A stretch of DNA of 64,000 bases, taken from the IMG/VR virus record IMGVR_UViG_3300023170_000011, positions 42,376-106,375 of that record, one strand, 5' to 3'. The translations under genes were made by a program, and so were the position numbers. This stretch comes from a virus. Positions 30,743-39,798 of this stretch are shown piece after piece. Within the stretch, counting starts at the first letter, position 1. Each line of letters begins with the position of its first letter. The notes under the pieces are model-generated. The model did no database searches. It was not told the DNA's origin and was given only the letters and a program-made list of their open reading frames with translations.

Positions 30743-33709
30743 ATGCCTGTTTTACCGGACAAAATATTAGAGGATTTTGAAATAGATGCATTTTTTGATA
30801 GAGTAAACGTTTCAGCGGAAAAGATAATTAGTGACCCTAAGTTTAAGTTAACAACTCCGAATTTACCTGGACTTTCTTTACTTCTTAAACTTCAAATAAG
30901 GGTATTTGAGAAAAGTTTAGCCTCTTCTTTTGCTCCTATATTTTTAGGCAAAAAAGCTTTAACCGGTGGATTCAAAGAAATTAAAGATACTTTCGAAGCC
31001 CTAAAGAGTCTTTTCCAAAACCCATTGCAGTTTTTACTAGATGAAGGAGTAAATAGCGTGCTTAATGAATTCCCATTTCCTATAAAATTGGAGATAGGAG
31101 GTGGACCTGACATTAATTATAATCCACCAGAGGGCGATGGTAGGGCTTTTAATTCTTTTGAGGATTATTCCTATGTGGGTGTTTTTAATTCTAGCGGGTT
31201 ACCTTCATCTGGGCAATATACAACACAACAATCATCTATACCTAATATTTCTGAGGTTACAATTAGTAAAATCACAAACAGCGGATTTGATAACACATTC
31301 CTAGAAAGGATAGTTTCAGGTGATGAGATTCAAATATCTGATGATAATTTTTTAGGTACCTTTATAGTAAACTCTTCAATTTTTCTTAGCGAAGACCAAA
31401 GTGTAAGATTGAATCTTTCAGTTAAGTCCATTAAAAATCTAAAAAATGGAAAGGGTGAAAACACTATACCTGGTTTTAACCTATCAAGTTTAAAGCTTAA
31501 TGGGTGTCAGTTAGCTACTCGGTCTTTTTTGCAAGCTGATGGAACACTAAGAATGCCTTTAAGTTCATTGGGATTAAACATTCCTTTATTATCCTCAGTT
31601 TCTTTTGTACTTGGTGATTTTGAAAATGTTCAGGACTCTTCACCTACAAAGCAGTATATTAAAAAGCTGTCCGATGAAACTGGTGTGGAATTTCAAGAAT
31701 TATTGGGTGGTGTTTTGGAGGGTAAATTTCCATCTTTGGATTTTGCAAAGATTCAGGAGGAAACCCAAGCTGGTATTGAAAATTCTAATGAGCAAAGTAA
31801 GAAGGACTTAATAGTACTTGCTAGGTTATTGGAAATTGCTGTAACCAATCCTTGCTTTTTAATAGCAATAATTATAAATTATTTAAAATTACTTCTTTTG
31901 CCAATTAGGGTTGTCGTTGGGGTTCTAAAGGGTCTTGGCGAATTGATTTCAGGTCCAATTAAACTCATCAAGACGGTAATTAAAGGAATTACAGACCCAA
32001 TAGGATTGATTTGCGATCTTGTATCGAAATCATTTTTGGAGGTATTACGACCCTATATTCAAAGTCCATTACAAGCTTCTAATATTACATGGGAAGAAGC
32101 ACTCAACGATCCCGATGATCCAAGTAGGGGTTTACAACCTTTGGTTTCTGATATGGTTTGTGGAGATTTTTCTAAGAAGTTAAAAAATTATGTTCCTAAT
32201 CCAAGTTTCTTTGAAAATTTAAATAACAGTTTAAATATTGAAAGTGAAAAAGAAAATGGCCCCCAAATTACATTTGATCTAATAACAGAAGGGGATTTTC
32301 CAAAGGAAGGACAAGTTTTAGTTAATTCAGATAAAATATCTAAGATAACTAACTTCAAGGTTTCTTCTTTTTCAAATACTGTTGAAAATGCATTACCATA
32401 TCTAGCATATCTTACACCGGGGGACGAGTTTAGTTTTCAGTTTGATGATCAAAGTGGAAAATATAGAATTAGTACGAAGAATTTCGTTAGAAATGAGGGA
32501 TCATCTTATTTTGATATAAATGTTGTACTAGTTAAAAGTATATTGGATTTAGCAAAGGAAAAGTCTATAGGGGATTTATTACTTGCTGGTATTAATATCG
32601 ATTCTTTAAAAGCTAGTTTAAGTATTACAAATCCTGATAGGGAATTCTTATTTATAATAGAAAGGTATCTGCCAATTAAAGTAGTGGTAGCTTGGGAAGC
32701 TATAAAAGGAATAATAGCTGTTTTTGGTGGATTAGCCCAACAGGTTCCTTCCCTAATACCAGCTGTACTTAGAAGTATATTAGGATTGAATGAAGGCAAA
32801 AGCAGGGCTGAAATTGAAAGTCAACTGGATGGTGGTTTTAACTCTCCTGAAACATTGATTGATTCTACATCGGAAGTTCTTCAACTTTTATTTAATGTCC
32901 CAATTGATTCTTTTTTGCAGACTTATTCTACCGAGTCAGATAGAGTTATGAGCTTGGATAAGCCTGGTTTAATATTGGAGGGCAATAACAAAAGGGGAAG
33001 AAGAATAAGATTAGTAAATAGGGGAGTGTTTCCAATTAGGAGAAATGAGAATCAAAAAAATGCATTAGATGCTGCTTATGATGTTGTACAAAATGAAAAA
33101 AAAGATTTGGAGCCTGGTGTGGAGGACATTTTTTATGACCTATATGATCTTTTAGATTCCAACGGCTTGGATACTGCTATTTATAGAAACAAGATTTCTC
33201 CTCTTCCGGGTGTAGCTACTTACCGCTCTTATAGCTTCGGTCAGCAATTTTTGAATTTTAGTAAGGATGGAGTTGGTGGTGGATTATTTGAGGGAAAAGA
33301 ACCATTTTATCCCTTCAGACTTCGAGGAAGGCAGGATTTTTATTGGGGAGCTTTAAATGTAAAGGAGCTTGGGGATAGCGTTAAGATAAGAGCTTGGATT
33401 TTATTAATCATAAATAATGTTCCTTGGTTTAACGATAAAAGAAAAAATTTCACTTTTGATAGCTCCCTTTCCGCAAAAAAATTTAACCTGGAAGACACGA
33501 ATATAGTTGTTTATGGAAATGATTATAACCAGGATGAAGTGAAAAGGAAAATAATATTTAGTGGATCTGTTTACGATGCATTAAATAAATACAAGATTAC
33601 CAAATTATCGTATGATAAAAAGGAGTCCTATTACAAACTTAGGGTTAAAATTTTGCGTGAGATAGTTTTCGTTACTGATTTTGCTCTTCCTTCCCTTCTT
33701 GAAAGCTAA
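30743..33709 (+). CDS. Large tail protein with hydrophobic segments (988 aa)
   Basis: No family is recognised. Two strongly hydrophobic blocks stand out: about residues 365-430 (PCFLIAIIINYLKLLLLPI, VVVGVLKGLGELISGP) and about 645-690 (VVVAWEAIKGIIAVFGG, VPSLIPAVLRSILG). The rest is strand-rich with Ser/Asn loops. It follows the spike gene by 3 bases and ends the hub block. Hydrophobic helices in a tail-tip protein suggest a tape-measure-like or pore-forming part delivered into the membrane at infection, but no tape-measure repeats are visible. A purely structural hub component is the alternative. Base composition is more AT-rich than its neighbours. Confidence 0.65.
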   Translation: MPVLPDKILEDFEIDAFFDRVNVSAEKIISDPKFKLTTPNLPGLSLLLKLQIRVFEKSLASSFAPIFLGKKALTGGFKEIKDTFEALKSLFQNPLQFLLDEGVNSVLNEFPFPIKLEIGGGPDINYNPPEGDGRAFNSFEDYSYVGVFNSSGLPSSGQYTTQQSSIPNISEVTISKITNSGFDNTFLERIVSGDEIQISDDNFLGTFIVNSSIFLSEDQSVRLNLSVKSIKNLKNGKGENTIPGFNLSSLKLNGCQLATRSFLQADGTLRMPLSSLGLNIPLLSSVSFVLGDFENVQDSSPTKQYIKKLSDETGVEFQELLGGVLEGKFPSLDFAKIQEETQAGIENSNEQSKKDLIVLARLLEIAVTNPCFLIAIIINYLKLLLLPIRVVVGVLKGLGELISGPIKLIKTVIKGITDPIGLICDLVSKSFLEVLRPYIQSPLQASNITWEEALNDPDDPSRGLQPLVSDMVCGDFSKKLKNYVPNPSFFENLNNSLNIESEKENGPQITFDLITEGDFPKEGQVLVNSDKISKITNFKVSSFSNTVENALPYLAYLTPGDEFSFQFDDQSGKYRISTKNFVRNEGSSYFDINVVLVKSILDLAKEKSIGDLLLAGINIDSLKASLSITNPDREFLFIIERYLPIKVVVAWEAIKGIIAVFGGLAQQVPSLIPAVLRSILGLNEGKSRAEIESQLDGGFNSPETLIDSTSEVLQLLFNVPIDSFLQTYSTESDRVMSLDKPGLILEGNNKRGRRIRLVNRGVFPIRRNENQKNALDAAYDVVQNEKKDLEPGVEDIFYDLYDLLDSNGLDTAIYRNKISPLPGVATYRSYSFGQQFLNFSKDGVGGGLFEGKEPFYPFRLRGRQDFYWGALNVKELGDSVKIRAWILLIINNVPWFNDKRKNFTFDSSLSAKKFNLEDTNIVVYGNDYNQDEVKRKIIFSGSVYDALNKYKITKLSYDKKESYYKLRVKILREIVFVTDFALPSLLES

Positions 33710-33719
33710 TTTTGTTATT

Positions 33720-33731
33720 AGATATATAGTT
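33720..33731 (+). promoter_or_regulatory. Late-promoter-like motif AGATATATAGTT
   Basis: Lies in a 48-base gap, 38 bases before the ATG of the S1-domain gene. Confidence 0.55.
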
Positions 33732-33757
33732 TAGTTAACTTTCTAATACAAAAATAA

Positions 33758-34924
33758 ATGAACACATCCGAAAACAAAGATAACATCCAGGAAGAGTTTA
33801 ACTGGAACATCCCTAACAGAAGAACAATCAACAGAGACATAGAAGTTTTTGACGATTCCAAAGTTTACTGTAGGGAAGACTATGCACAATCTTTGTACTA
33901 TCAAATGGCTGAAAGCCTGAAGGGAATAAATTCTTCCAAAGATCTAAGAACTGGGAATTCTTACGAAAGCACAATTACCACTCTAACTGAAAAATACGCT
34001 ATTGCACAGACATACGAGGGGCAGTCAATTTATATTGACCTTGTAAAGGAAACAAAGGATGCAGGCAAACTTGGAATCACTGGGGTTGAGTTTGAGATAG
34101 GATCAGAAATACAGACGATTGTCAGAAACGTAAACGGCACTTATTATGGGTCTGTAATCGATTGCTTCATAGAGAATACCAAACAGGAATTCTTTGAACA
34201 AATTAAGAAAGAATCTCTTGCATATGAAGCTAGAATTGAATCCATTAATAATGGTGGCTATATCGTTGACGTTCAGGGCATTAAATGTTTCCTTCCTGGA
34301 TCTTTAGCAGCTGCTAACAAGATTACAGATTTTGAATCCTATTTAGGCAAGGAAATCTATGTGATGATCGACGGGTACGTACAGAAGAAAGACATTTTCG
34401 TAGTTTCTTATAAGAAGTATCTTAATAAGATTATGGACGAGAAGATACAAGAACTCGATCTTACCAAGAAATATAAAGGACACGTTACAGGAACCTCGAG
34501 CTTTGGTATCTTTGTTGAATGGGAAGACATTTACACTGGACTTATACACAAGACAGAATTTGACAACCAGAAGGTCCAAGGATTTACCGCTGGCGATGAG
34601 ATTGAATTCTACGTGAAGGAAGTAAAAGATGACAACAGACTTACATTGACCTTTGGCGAACCAGTAGATAAAACACTTAAGATTTACGATCTTAAGAAAG
34701 ACATCGATGAAGGATCAAATCCAATTTCGAATGCAAGGGTAAAGCACAAAAGAAAAAATGGTGCTTTAGTTGAACTTCCTGAAATGGGTTTAATGGCTAT
34801 GATTCCACAAGGAAGACTTAGTAGGGACCATAAAAATCTCAAAAGTGGAGATCAAATACTCGTTTCCGTTTATGAGGTAGATCCAGTGATGGGTAAAATA
34901 TTTGTAGAACCACTTAATGAGTAA
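33758..34924 (+). CDS. Multi-S1-domain RNA-binding protein (ribosomal protein S1-like)
   Basis: The 388 residues contain up to four S1/OB-type domains. The clearest is at about 237-300 (KKYKGHVTGTSSFGIFVEW, TGLIHKTEF, AGDEIEFYVKEV, DNRLTLTF), the canonical S1 pattern. Others at about 155-220 (YEARIESINNGGYIVDVQG; CFLPGSLA) and 325-388 are more divergent, and one near 75-135 is doubtful. Ribosomal S1 binds single-stranded RNA and brings mRNA to the 30S subunit, and S1 is also a subunit of Q-beta replicase. Codons favour C-ending forms, like the capsid gene, suggesting high expression. It has its own promoter motif. A role in recruiting ribosomes to phage mRNA, many of which lack a Shine-Dalgarno, is inferred; an RNase-type S1 protein is less likely because no nuclease part is seen. 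Confidence 0.85.
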   Translation: MNTSENKDNIQEEFNWNIPNRRTINRDIEVFDDSKVYCREDYAQSLYYQMAESLKGINSSKDLRTGNSYESTITTLTEKYAIAQTYEGQSIYIDLVKETKDAGKLGITGVEFEIGSEIQTIVRNVNGTYYGSVIDCFIENTKQEFFEQIKKESLAYEARIESINNGGYIVDVQGIKCFLPGSLAAANKITDFESYLGKEIYVMIDGYVQKKDIFVVSYKKYLNKIMDEKIQELDLTKKYKGHVTGTSSFGIFVEWEDIYTGLIHKTEFDNQKVQGFTAGDEIEFYVKEVKDDNRLTLTFGEPVDKTLKIYDLKKDIDEGSNPISNARVKHKRKNGALVELPEMGLMAMIPQGRLSRDHKNLKSGDQILVSVYEVDPVMGKIFVEPLNE

Positions 34925-36314
34925 TTACACCCACTTTGATAAAAGACAGGTACTTTCCTCTGCTGTATTAGGATTTGAGTTTGAATTCTTTTCTGAAATG
35001 GTTAGGGGAAGGATTACCGAGTCTTTGTCAAAATTGTTGGGTAAAAAAGTGATGCTTTCCAATAAGTATCACTCGAAGGATCCAGTTAGCTCAGAGGTAT
35101 TTAAGCTAGAGCCAGATTACTCTGGTGGTAGTAAAATGAATGAGTTGGTAACGGGTCCTTTACCATATGCTGAAGCAATTCCCGTACTTATAAAAGTTCT
35201 AAAATGGATTGGCGAGAATGGGTGGACTACAGATAAATGTGCATTCCAATTTTCACTAAGTTTTGACAAGTTTGATAGATCTTTGAAAAGGATGGAGGAA
35301 CTTGATAAGCTTAAATTTATACTAGGCATAGACGAGGGACTAATTTACTCAAAGTTTGGTAATAGAAAAAATAACGTTTACGCTAAGTCTATTAAAAGGG
35401 TAATTCCTAGAAATAGATTTTCGATACTAGAAAATGTTTCTTATATAGATCCAAAGCTTTTCAAGATACCTGAGGAGAAGTATTACGGTGCTAATTTTAG
35501 TAAAATTCCAAAGGGATACGTTGAGATAAGATATCTTGGTGGCAGGGATTACCAGAAGAAAATAGGTGCAATTAGAGAAGTGATTGATTATGTCATTCTT
35601 TATACTCATGATATTCTTTCCGGTAGGTCTGTTTATGACAAAAATGATCTTGAGAATCTCAAGAAGATGATGAAAGAATATTCTAAGGTTGTTAGAAGTT
35701 TCTCAAATCCCGAAAGCTTCTTTAGCAACTTCCCAGATTTCCATCTTCTTGTAGATCTTAAGGGCTATGAAGAAAATATCAAAACCTATTTCCCTTACAT
35801 AAGGGAAAAGATATTTGATTTGATAGTGGAGGGAAATGTGAGGAGCGGATTCTTCAATTATGATACCACCAATGGTAGATTCCAATTGAAGGATGCTAAG
35901 GTAAAAAACGCTTCTTATATAGACGATATGGATTTGGTTAATTGTAAAATCAGATCTTCAAAGTTGGATAATTGTAGATTATTCGGATCCGATATAAGGA
36001 ATAGTGAAATATACAATTCAGAGATAACTAATTCGAATAGCATCCAAAAGTCTAAAATCAAAGATTGTAGCGCAGACTATGGAAATAAACTTATTGAATG
36101 CTACGTTGATTGTCCCGAAAAGATGATCGATTGTGAAATTACTGGTGGTGTCCTTAGAAAGGCAGATATCGGTAGAAATGCACAAGTAAGTAAGGAGACT
36201 GAAAAAGCAAAAGACTTTAATGAAATAAGGAAAAGTCGATTTATAACTGATTCCAGACTAAAGAATCTGAACGATCCTATATCTAGAATAAAGTTTAAAA
36301 ATCAGAATTACTAA
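34917..36314 (+). CDS. Amidoligase-like protein with C-terminal beta-helix repeats
   Basis: Residues 15-120 resemble the amidoligase (COOH-NH2 ligase, glutamine-synthetase-like fold) family found in T4-like phages: VLGFEFEFFSE, then LEPDYSGG, MNELVTGPLPYAEA and CAFQFSLSFDKF. KGYVEIRYLGGRDY supplies the later conserved strand. Such enzymes are predicted to use ATP to join a carboxylate to an amine. The usual G-x-H-V-H site is not evident, so activity is uncertain. Residues 345-430 are pentapeptide-like (VNCKIRSSKLDNCRLFGSD, then IRNSEIYNSEITNS), a right-handed beta-helix. The ATG overlaps the S1 gene by 8 bases. Tail or capsid protein modification is a possible job, inferred from the late position. 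Confidence 0.68.
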   Translation: MSNYTHFDKRQVLSSAVLGFEFEFFSEMVRGRITESLSKLLGKKVMLSNKYHSKDPVSSEVFKLEPDYSGGSKMNELVTGPLPYAEAIPVLIKVLKWIGENGWTTDKCAFQFSLSFDKFDRSLKRMEELDKLKFILGIDEGLIYSKFGNRKNNVYAKSIKRVIPRNRFSILENVSYIDPKLFKIPEEKYYGANFSKIPKGYVEIRYLGGRDYQKKIGAIREVIDYVILYTHDILSGRSVYDKNDLENLKKMMKEYSKVVRSFSNPESFFSNFPDFHLLVDLKGYEENIKTYFPYIREKIFDLIVEGNVRSGFFNYDTTNGRFQLKDAKVKNASYIDDMDLVNCKIRSSKLDNCRLFGSDIRNSEIYNSEITNSNSIQKSKIKDCSADYGNKLIECYVDCPEKMIDCEITGGVLRKADIGRNAQVSKETEKAKDFNEIRKSRFITDSRLKNLNDPISRIKFKNQNY

Positions 36315-36315
36315 C

Positions 36316-37092
36316 ATGACCTTAGAAGAACTAGTACAGGAAATTAAGGACGATCTTTCAGCAAGTTGCTCTTTACCCTATAATCTTAATGATGATGAAA
36401 TACACAGAATCATAAGAAGGGCAAAGTTGTATATGTATGACAACTATCAATATGCTGCTGAGGAAAGGGTTTTTATCCTTGCCAACAACCTATTCGGTCA
36501 TGAGGAGTTTAGAAGAACCCGCCAGATAAAACTGCCAGAGAAGATTGTCAGTGTTTATGATGTAAGAGAAGTTAATGGAATGGGTATTGCAGGAACTCCA
36601 GATAGGGATTTTGGTGACTCTAAACTTCTTGGGTCTGAACTTCTGTTATCTCCTTTTACTGGGGATAACCTAGTTTATAGGACAGTTATGTATTCTTACT
36701 TTGATCTTGCACAAGCATATCTACTACCGACATTTGCATTTAAGTTTAATAAAAACAATAAGAAACTTACCATTCTAGGTAGAGATCCAAATAGATCTGG
36801 ATCTGGTGGCGTAGGCACAGGCTATAACCAAAACGGTATGGATGTGGCTGTAAGATGTTTTATTGCTATTGATGATTATGAACTATACGACGACGAGTTG
36901 TTTGTTAGATACTGCTTAGCTAAGGCAAAGATTTCTCTCTCCAGGGTGTTAAGCGCTTTTGATTATAACCTTCCTGGTGGTGTAAGAGTAAATACGTCGG
37001 AACTTAGATCTGATGGAGAAAGAGAACTTCAAGAGGTCATGGATATGATCAACGGGGAGAACACTCCTTCTTATTTCTTACAGTGGAACTAA
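36316..37092 (+). CDS. Probable neck or connector structural protein (258 aa)
   Basis: No named family is certain. The C-terminal part, YDDELFVRYCLAKAKISLSRVL followed by NLPGGVRVNTSELRSDGE and a final helix ending YFLQWN, is a pattern I associate with conserved structural proteins of large T4-like phages. The N-terminus is helical (DDEIHRIIRRAKLYMYDN). A Gly-rich loop (SGSGGVGTGYN) lies near residue 160. It starts 1 base after the amidoligase-like stop and precedes the gp25-like gene. The T4 neck proteins gp13 (309 aa) and gp14 (256 aa) are similar in size, but I do not claim homology. Confidence 0.55.
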   Translation: MTLEELVQEIKDDLSASCSLPYNLNDDEIHRIIRRAKLYMYDNYQYAAEERVFILANNLFGHEEFRRTRQIKLPEKIVSVYDVREVNGMGIAGTPDRDFGDSKLLGSELLLSPFTGDNLVYRTVMYSYFDLAQAYLLPTFAFKFNKNNKKLTILGRDPNRSGSGGVGTGYNQNGMDVAVRCFIAIDDYELYDDELFVRYCLAKAKISLSRVLSAFDYNLPGGVRVNTSELRSDGERELQEVMDMINGENTPSYFLQWN

Positions 37093-37095
37093 TCT

Positions 37096-37107
37096 TGATA
37101 TATATGG
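37096..37107 (+). promoter_or_regulatory. Late-promoter-like motif TGATATATATGG
   Basis: Lies in the 31-base gap, 28 bases before the ATG of the gp25-like gene and at the head of the baseplate wedge operon. Confidence 0.5.
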
Positions 37108-37123
37108 GGAATTAAAATTTCCC

Positions 37124-37495
37124 ATGGTAGAGATTTATAACAGAGACCCTTCTGATCCAAATTACAAGGAAAATATTGTTGAGATAACTCAACCGGTTGA
37201 AATTTGTATAGGTCAACTGAAAATGCTTCTCCTTACTAATAAGGGAGAAGTCCTTGGTGACCCTAAATTCGGACTTAATCTTGAGGATTTGGTTTTTAGT
37301 TTAGAACTATCCGAAAAAACGTTAAGAGATGAAATAGAGAAGGGACTTAGATTCTATGTACCCCTGTTTGCTCAATTGGGTGGATATTTTGATTTGAAAT
37401 TTTACCAGGGTACCGAAAGGGACATCTGTTTGCTTGATTTTTATATACCAAGTTCGGGTGACCAAAGCCCAACAATATCATTGAAAGTAAGTTAA
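37124..37495 (+). CDS. Baseplate wedge protein, gp25-like
   Basis: The 123-residue protein matches the GPW/gp25 family that connects wedge and sheath in contractile tails (T4 gp25 has 132 residues). Characteristic parts are VEICIGQLKMLLLTNKGE, the invariant-type DPKFGLNLEDLVF (normally P-x-F-G), and RFYVPLFAQLGGYFDLKFYQG. Family members look lysozyme-like but lack activity. It is 4 bases ahead of the gp6-like gene, the pairing usual in phages and phage-derived injection systems. A short weak hairpin sits immediately before its ATG. Confidence 0.9.
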   Translation: MVEIYNRDPSDPNYKENIVEITQPVEICIGQLKMLLLTNKGEVLGDPKFGLNLEDLVFSLELSEKTLRDEIEKGLRFYVPLFAQLGGYFDLKFYQGTERDICLLDFYIPSSGDQSPTISLKVS

Positions 37496-37499
37496 GAAG

Positions 37500-39269
37500 A
37501 TGGCTAACAATATTTTTAGAAAAAATAACATCCTTATCAAAGGGCTTCTTGGTGATTCCTTTGAATTTCTACAAAGGACCTATAATCAGACAAGGAACGT
37601 CTTTACCGTATCCTCTGCCTGGGGACAGATACTTTTTGTTCTCGAAAACCTTTCCCAACTTATTCTTTACTTCATAGAGGATTCTATCACTGAACTTAAC
37701 ATGCAAGAGGCAACTAGAAGTTATTCTATAAAAAGTTTGGCCAGAATTGCAGGATATGATCCAGTAAGGGGTATGTCTGCACAAGGGGAAGCATCTGTAG
37801 CCTGGAACTTGAGAGAAGATGATGCAGGCGGCGGCGCTGTCATACTAAGTAACAACCCAAAGATACAAAGTATCCAAAATGGTCTTCCATATACAATTGT
37901 ATTGAATTCACCTTCTGTAAAGATACCTTTAACAAGAGGAAAAAAGTACAATTTTAAGATAGTCCAAGGTTCCTTTTCTACCTCCACGTTTACTGGAACT
38001 GGACTTTCATTGCAGAGCTTCAATCTTCCATCTAAAGCTGGTGCATACATTGATCAGTTTTATGTGGATGTATATGTTAACGGTAACAAATGGGAAAGAT
38101 ATGAATCCTTATATGACATACCATTAAATGGAGAGGGCTACTTAGTAAAGAGTGGAATTGGTGAAGGTATAGACATATATTTTGGAAATAATAATTTTGG
38201 TAAAATACCACAATCTGGGAGTATCATAACTGTAGAGTATTTGCAAACCTCGGGGTTCAGTGGTAATCTACAATCAAGATCTGATACAAACCTTACTTAT
38301 AGATTCCTTGATAGTGGCACGGATCTTTTTGGTAATGACGTAAATCTTAATAACTACCTTACAGTAACGGGATTGCTTGATCCAAGCTTTGGTGCAGATC
38401 CAGAACCCATAGAACTGACAAGATTAGTTGCTCCTAAAACAAGTAGGTCTTATGTTTTTGCTAATTCTGAGAATTATGAGATTTATTTGCAAAAGCTAAA
38501 TATATTCTCACAAATACAGGCTTTCTCAACTTTTGATGATGAATACCTGGATGACGACAATGTTGTTTACATTTTCTTAGTCCCAGATGTAACTATTTCT
38601 CTTACCTCAAACCAAGACTACTTTGATATACCTCAGAGTCAGTTTTTGCTTACACAGTCTCAAAAGCTTTCTTTACTTAATTTGATAGAAGATTCTGGTA
38701 GAATGATAGCAACTACTGTTGTTAAAATATTAGATTCTGAGATAAAAAGGTTTGTTGGAAATGTGTCTATGTCTATTTTCGAAGGATATGATCCTGAGAT
38801 TCTTAAGGATATTATCAGGGAAAGAATATCAGAATACATGCTTAATCTTAAAAGGAGGGATAGGATACCAAAGTCTGATATAATTGCTATTATAGAAGGC
38901 GTCGAAGGTGTAGATTCAGTTTCTTTCTTCTTTGTAGGTGAGGACAATGAAAGATATCATGAAACTGTGGATAATCTATCGAACGCATCTAATGCACAGC
39001 TTGAAAGACAAATTGGGATGGATGAGTATGGTGATATAATTATAGGAAGGGGTGAACTTGTTCTTCTTCGAGGTGGATGGTCTGATAGATATGGAACTAC
39101 TTATGAAGAGGGAATTGTTACTGGTAAGCCCTCCGCATTAAATATTTCAATTTCGAGCATTAACCCAAGAAACTTCTTGAATGAATTAAATGCTAAAGCC
39201 AAAGCAAATCTCGTAAATGCTGATAGAAATTCGCTTAGTAATACGAGATCAATGAGATCAACGCTATGA
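37500..39269 (+). CDS. Baseplate wedge protein, gp6/baseplate J-like
   Basis: A 589-residue protein of the wedge core (T4 gp6 has 660). It has the gp6/J layout: an N-terminal helical part with the motif SIKSLARIAGYDPVRGMSA that marks the family, a beta-rich middle (GEASVAWNL, then Ser/Thr-rich strands), and a C-terminal alpha/beta unit with IIREKRISEYMLNLKRR-like helix and DIIAIIEGVEGVDSVSFFFV, the usual end motif. gp6 dimers ring the hub and drive sheath contraction. Its stop overlaps the start of the next gene by four bases (ATGA), so the two are translationally coupled. Confidence 0.82.
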   Translation: MANNIFRKNNILIKGLLGDSFEFLQRTYNQTRNVFTVSSAWGQILFVLENLSQLILYFIEDSITELNMQEATRSYSIKSLARIAGYDPVRGMSAQGEASVAWNLREDDAGGGAVILSNNPKIQSIQNGLPYTIVLNSPSVKIPLTRGKKYNFKIVQGSFSTSTFTGTGLSLQSFNLPSKAGAYIDQFYVDVYVNGNKWERYESLYDIPLNGEGYLVKSGIGEGIDIYFGNNNFGKIPQSGSIITVEYLQTSGFSGNLQSRSDTNLTYRFLDSGTDLFGNDVNLNNYLTVTGLLDPSFGADPEPIELTRLVAPKTSRSYVFANSENYEIYLQKLNIFSQIQAFSTFDDEYLDDDNVVYIFLVPDVTISLTSNQDYFDIPQSQFLLTQSQKLSLLNLIEDSGRMIATTVVKILDSEIKRFVGNVSMSIFEGYDPEILKDIIRERISEYMLNLKRRDRIPKSDIIAIIEGVEGVDSVSFFFVGEDNERYHETVDNLSNASNAQLERQIGMDEYGDIIIGRGELVLLRGGWSDRYGTTYEEGIVTGKPSALNISISSINPRNFLNELNAKAKANLVNADRNSLSNTRSMRSTL

Positions 39270-39796
39270 GAAACCGTAACTATACACCGTACCTACCCCC
39301 AGTAGAGACTAGTTATACAGTAAGAGGATTTAAGTTTAGAACTTATACTACTGACTTTGAAACCTCTGATGATCTCTATAAAAGCATTTCAGATGCTGAA
39401 GAAAGAGCATATAATATAGGATGCTCTGGCTATAGAAAAGTTACAACGGATGCTTTAGGTACACAGCTTTATGGACCTTGTTCGGACCTTAATACATATG
39501 TAAATATTACAAAAGATATTAAACCGAAAGCAATGGAAAGGAGATATTATGAATTTGATCCAACCGAAAATATCTATGATGTAAGGGCTTCGATAAATGA
39601 TGATGTGAAAGAGGGATTTGATTATAAAAACCAAATTTTTGAAAAAACACTATCTAACGTGCTGTTTAGAGACCCACAAAAGATAGCAATCCTGAATAAT
39701 ATGCAAAGGGTAGTTTTTGCACTTATTGAGTCTGTTAAGCAGATAAGGAATTTTTTCAACTACACAGTACCTTTCAATAATAAAAGAGTATTCTAA
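39266..39796 (+). CDS. Small baseplate-associated protein (176 aa)
   Basis: Not recognised. It starts in a four-base overlap with the gp6-like stop and ends 2 bases before the gp7-like gene, so it is almost certainly a baseplate part. The sequence has RGFKFRTYTTDFE, AYNIGCSGYRKVT, YGPCSDLNTYV and a C-terminal helix (QRVVFALIESVKQIRNFFNY). The two Cys residues in GCSGYR and GPCSD could pair or bind metal. No catalytic signature is present. Confidence 0.65.
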   Translation: MRNRNYTPYLPPVETSYTVRGFKFRTYTTDFETSDDLYKSISDAEERAYNIGCSGYRKVTTDALGTQLYGPCSDLNTYVNITKDIKPKAMERRYYEFDPTENIYDVRASINDDVKEGFDYKNQIFEKTLSNVLFRDPQKIAILNNMQRVVFALIESVKQIRNFFNYTVPFNNKRVF

Positions 39797-39798
39797 AA

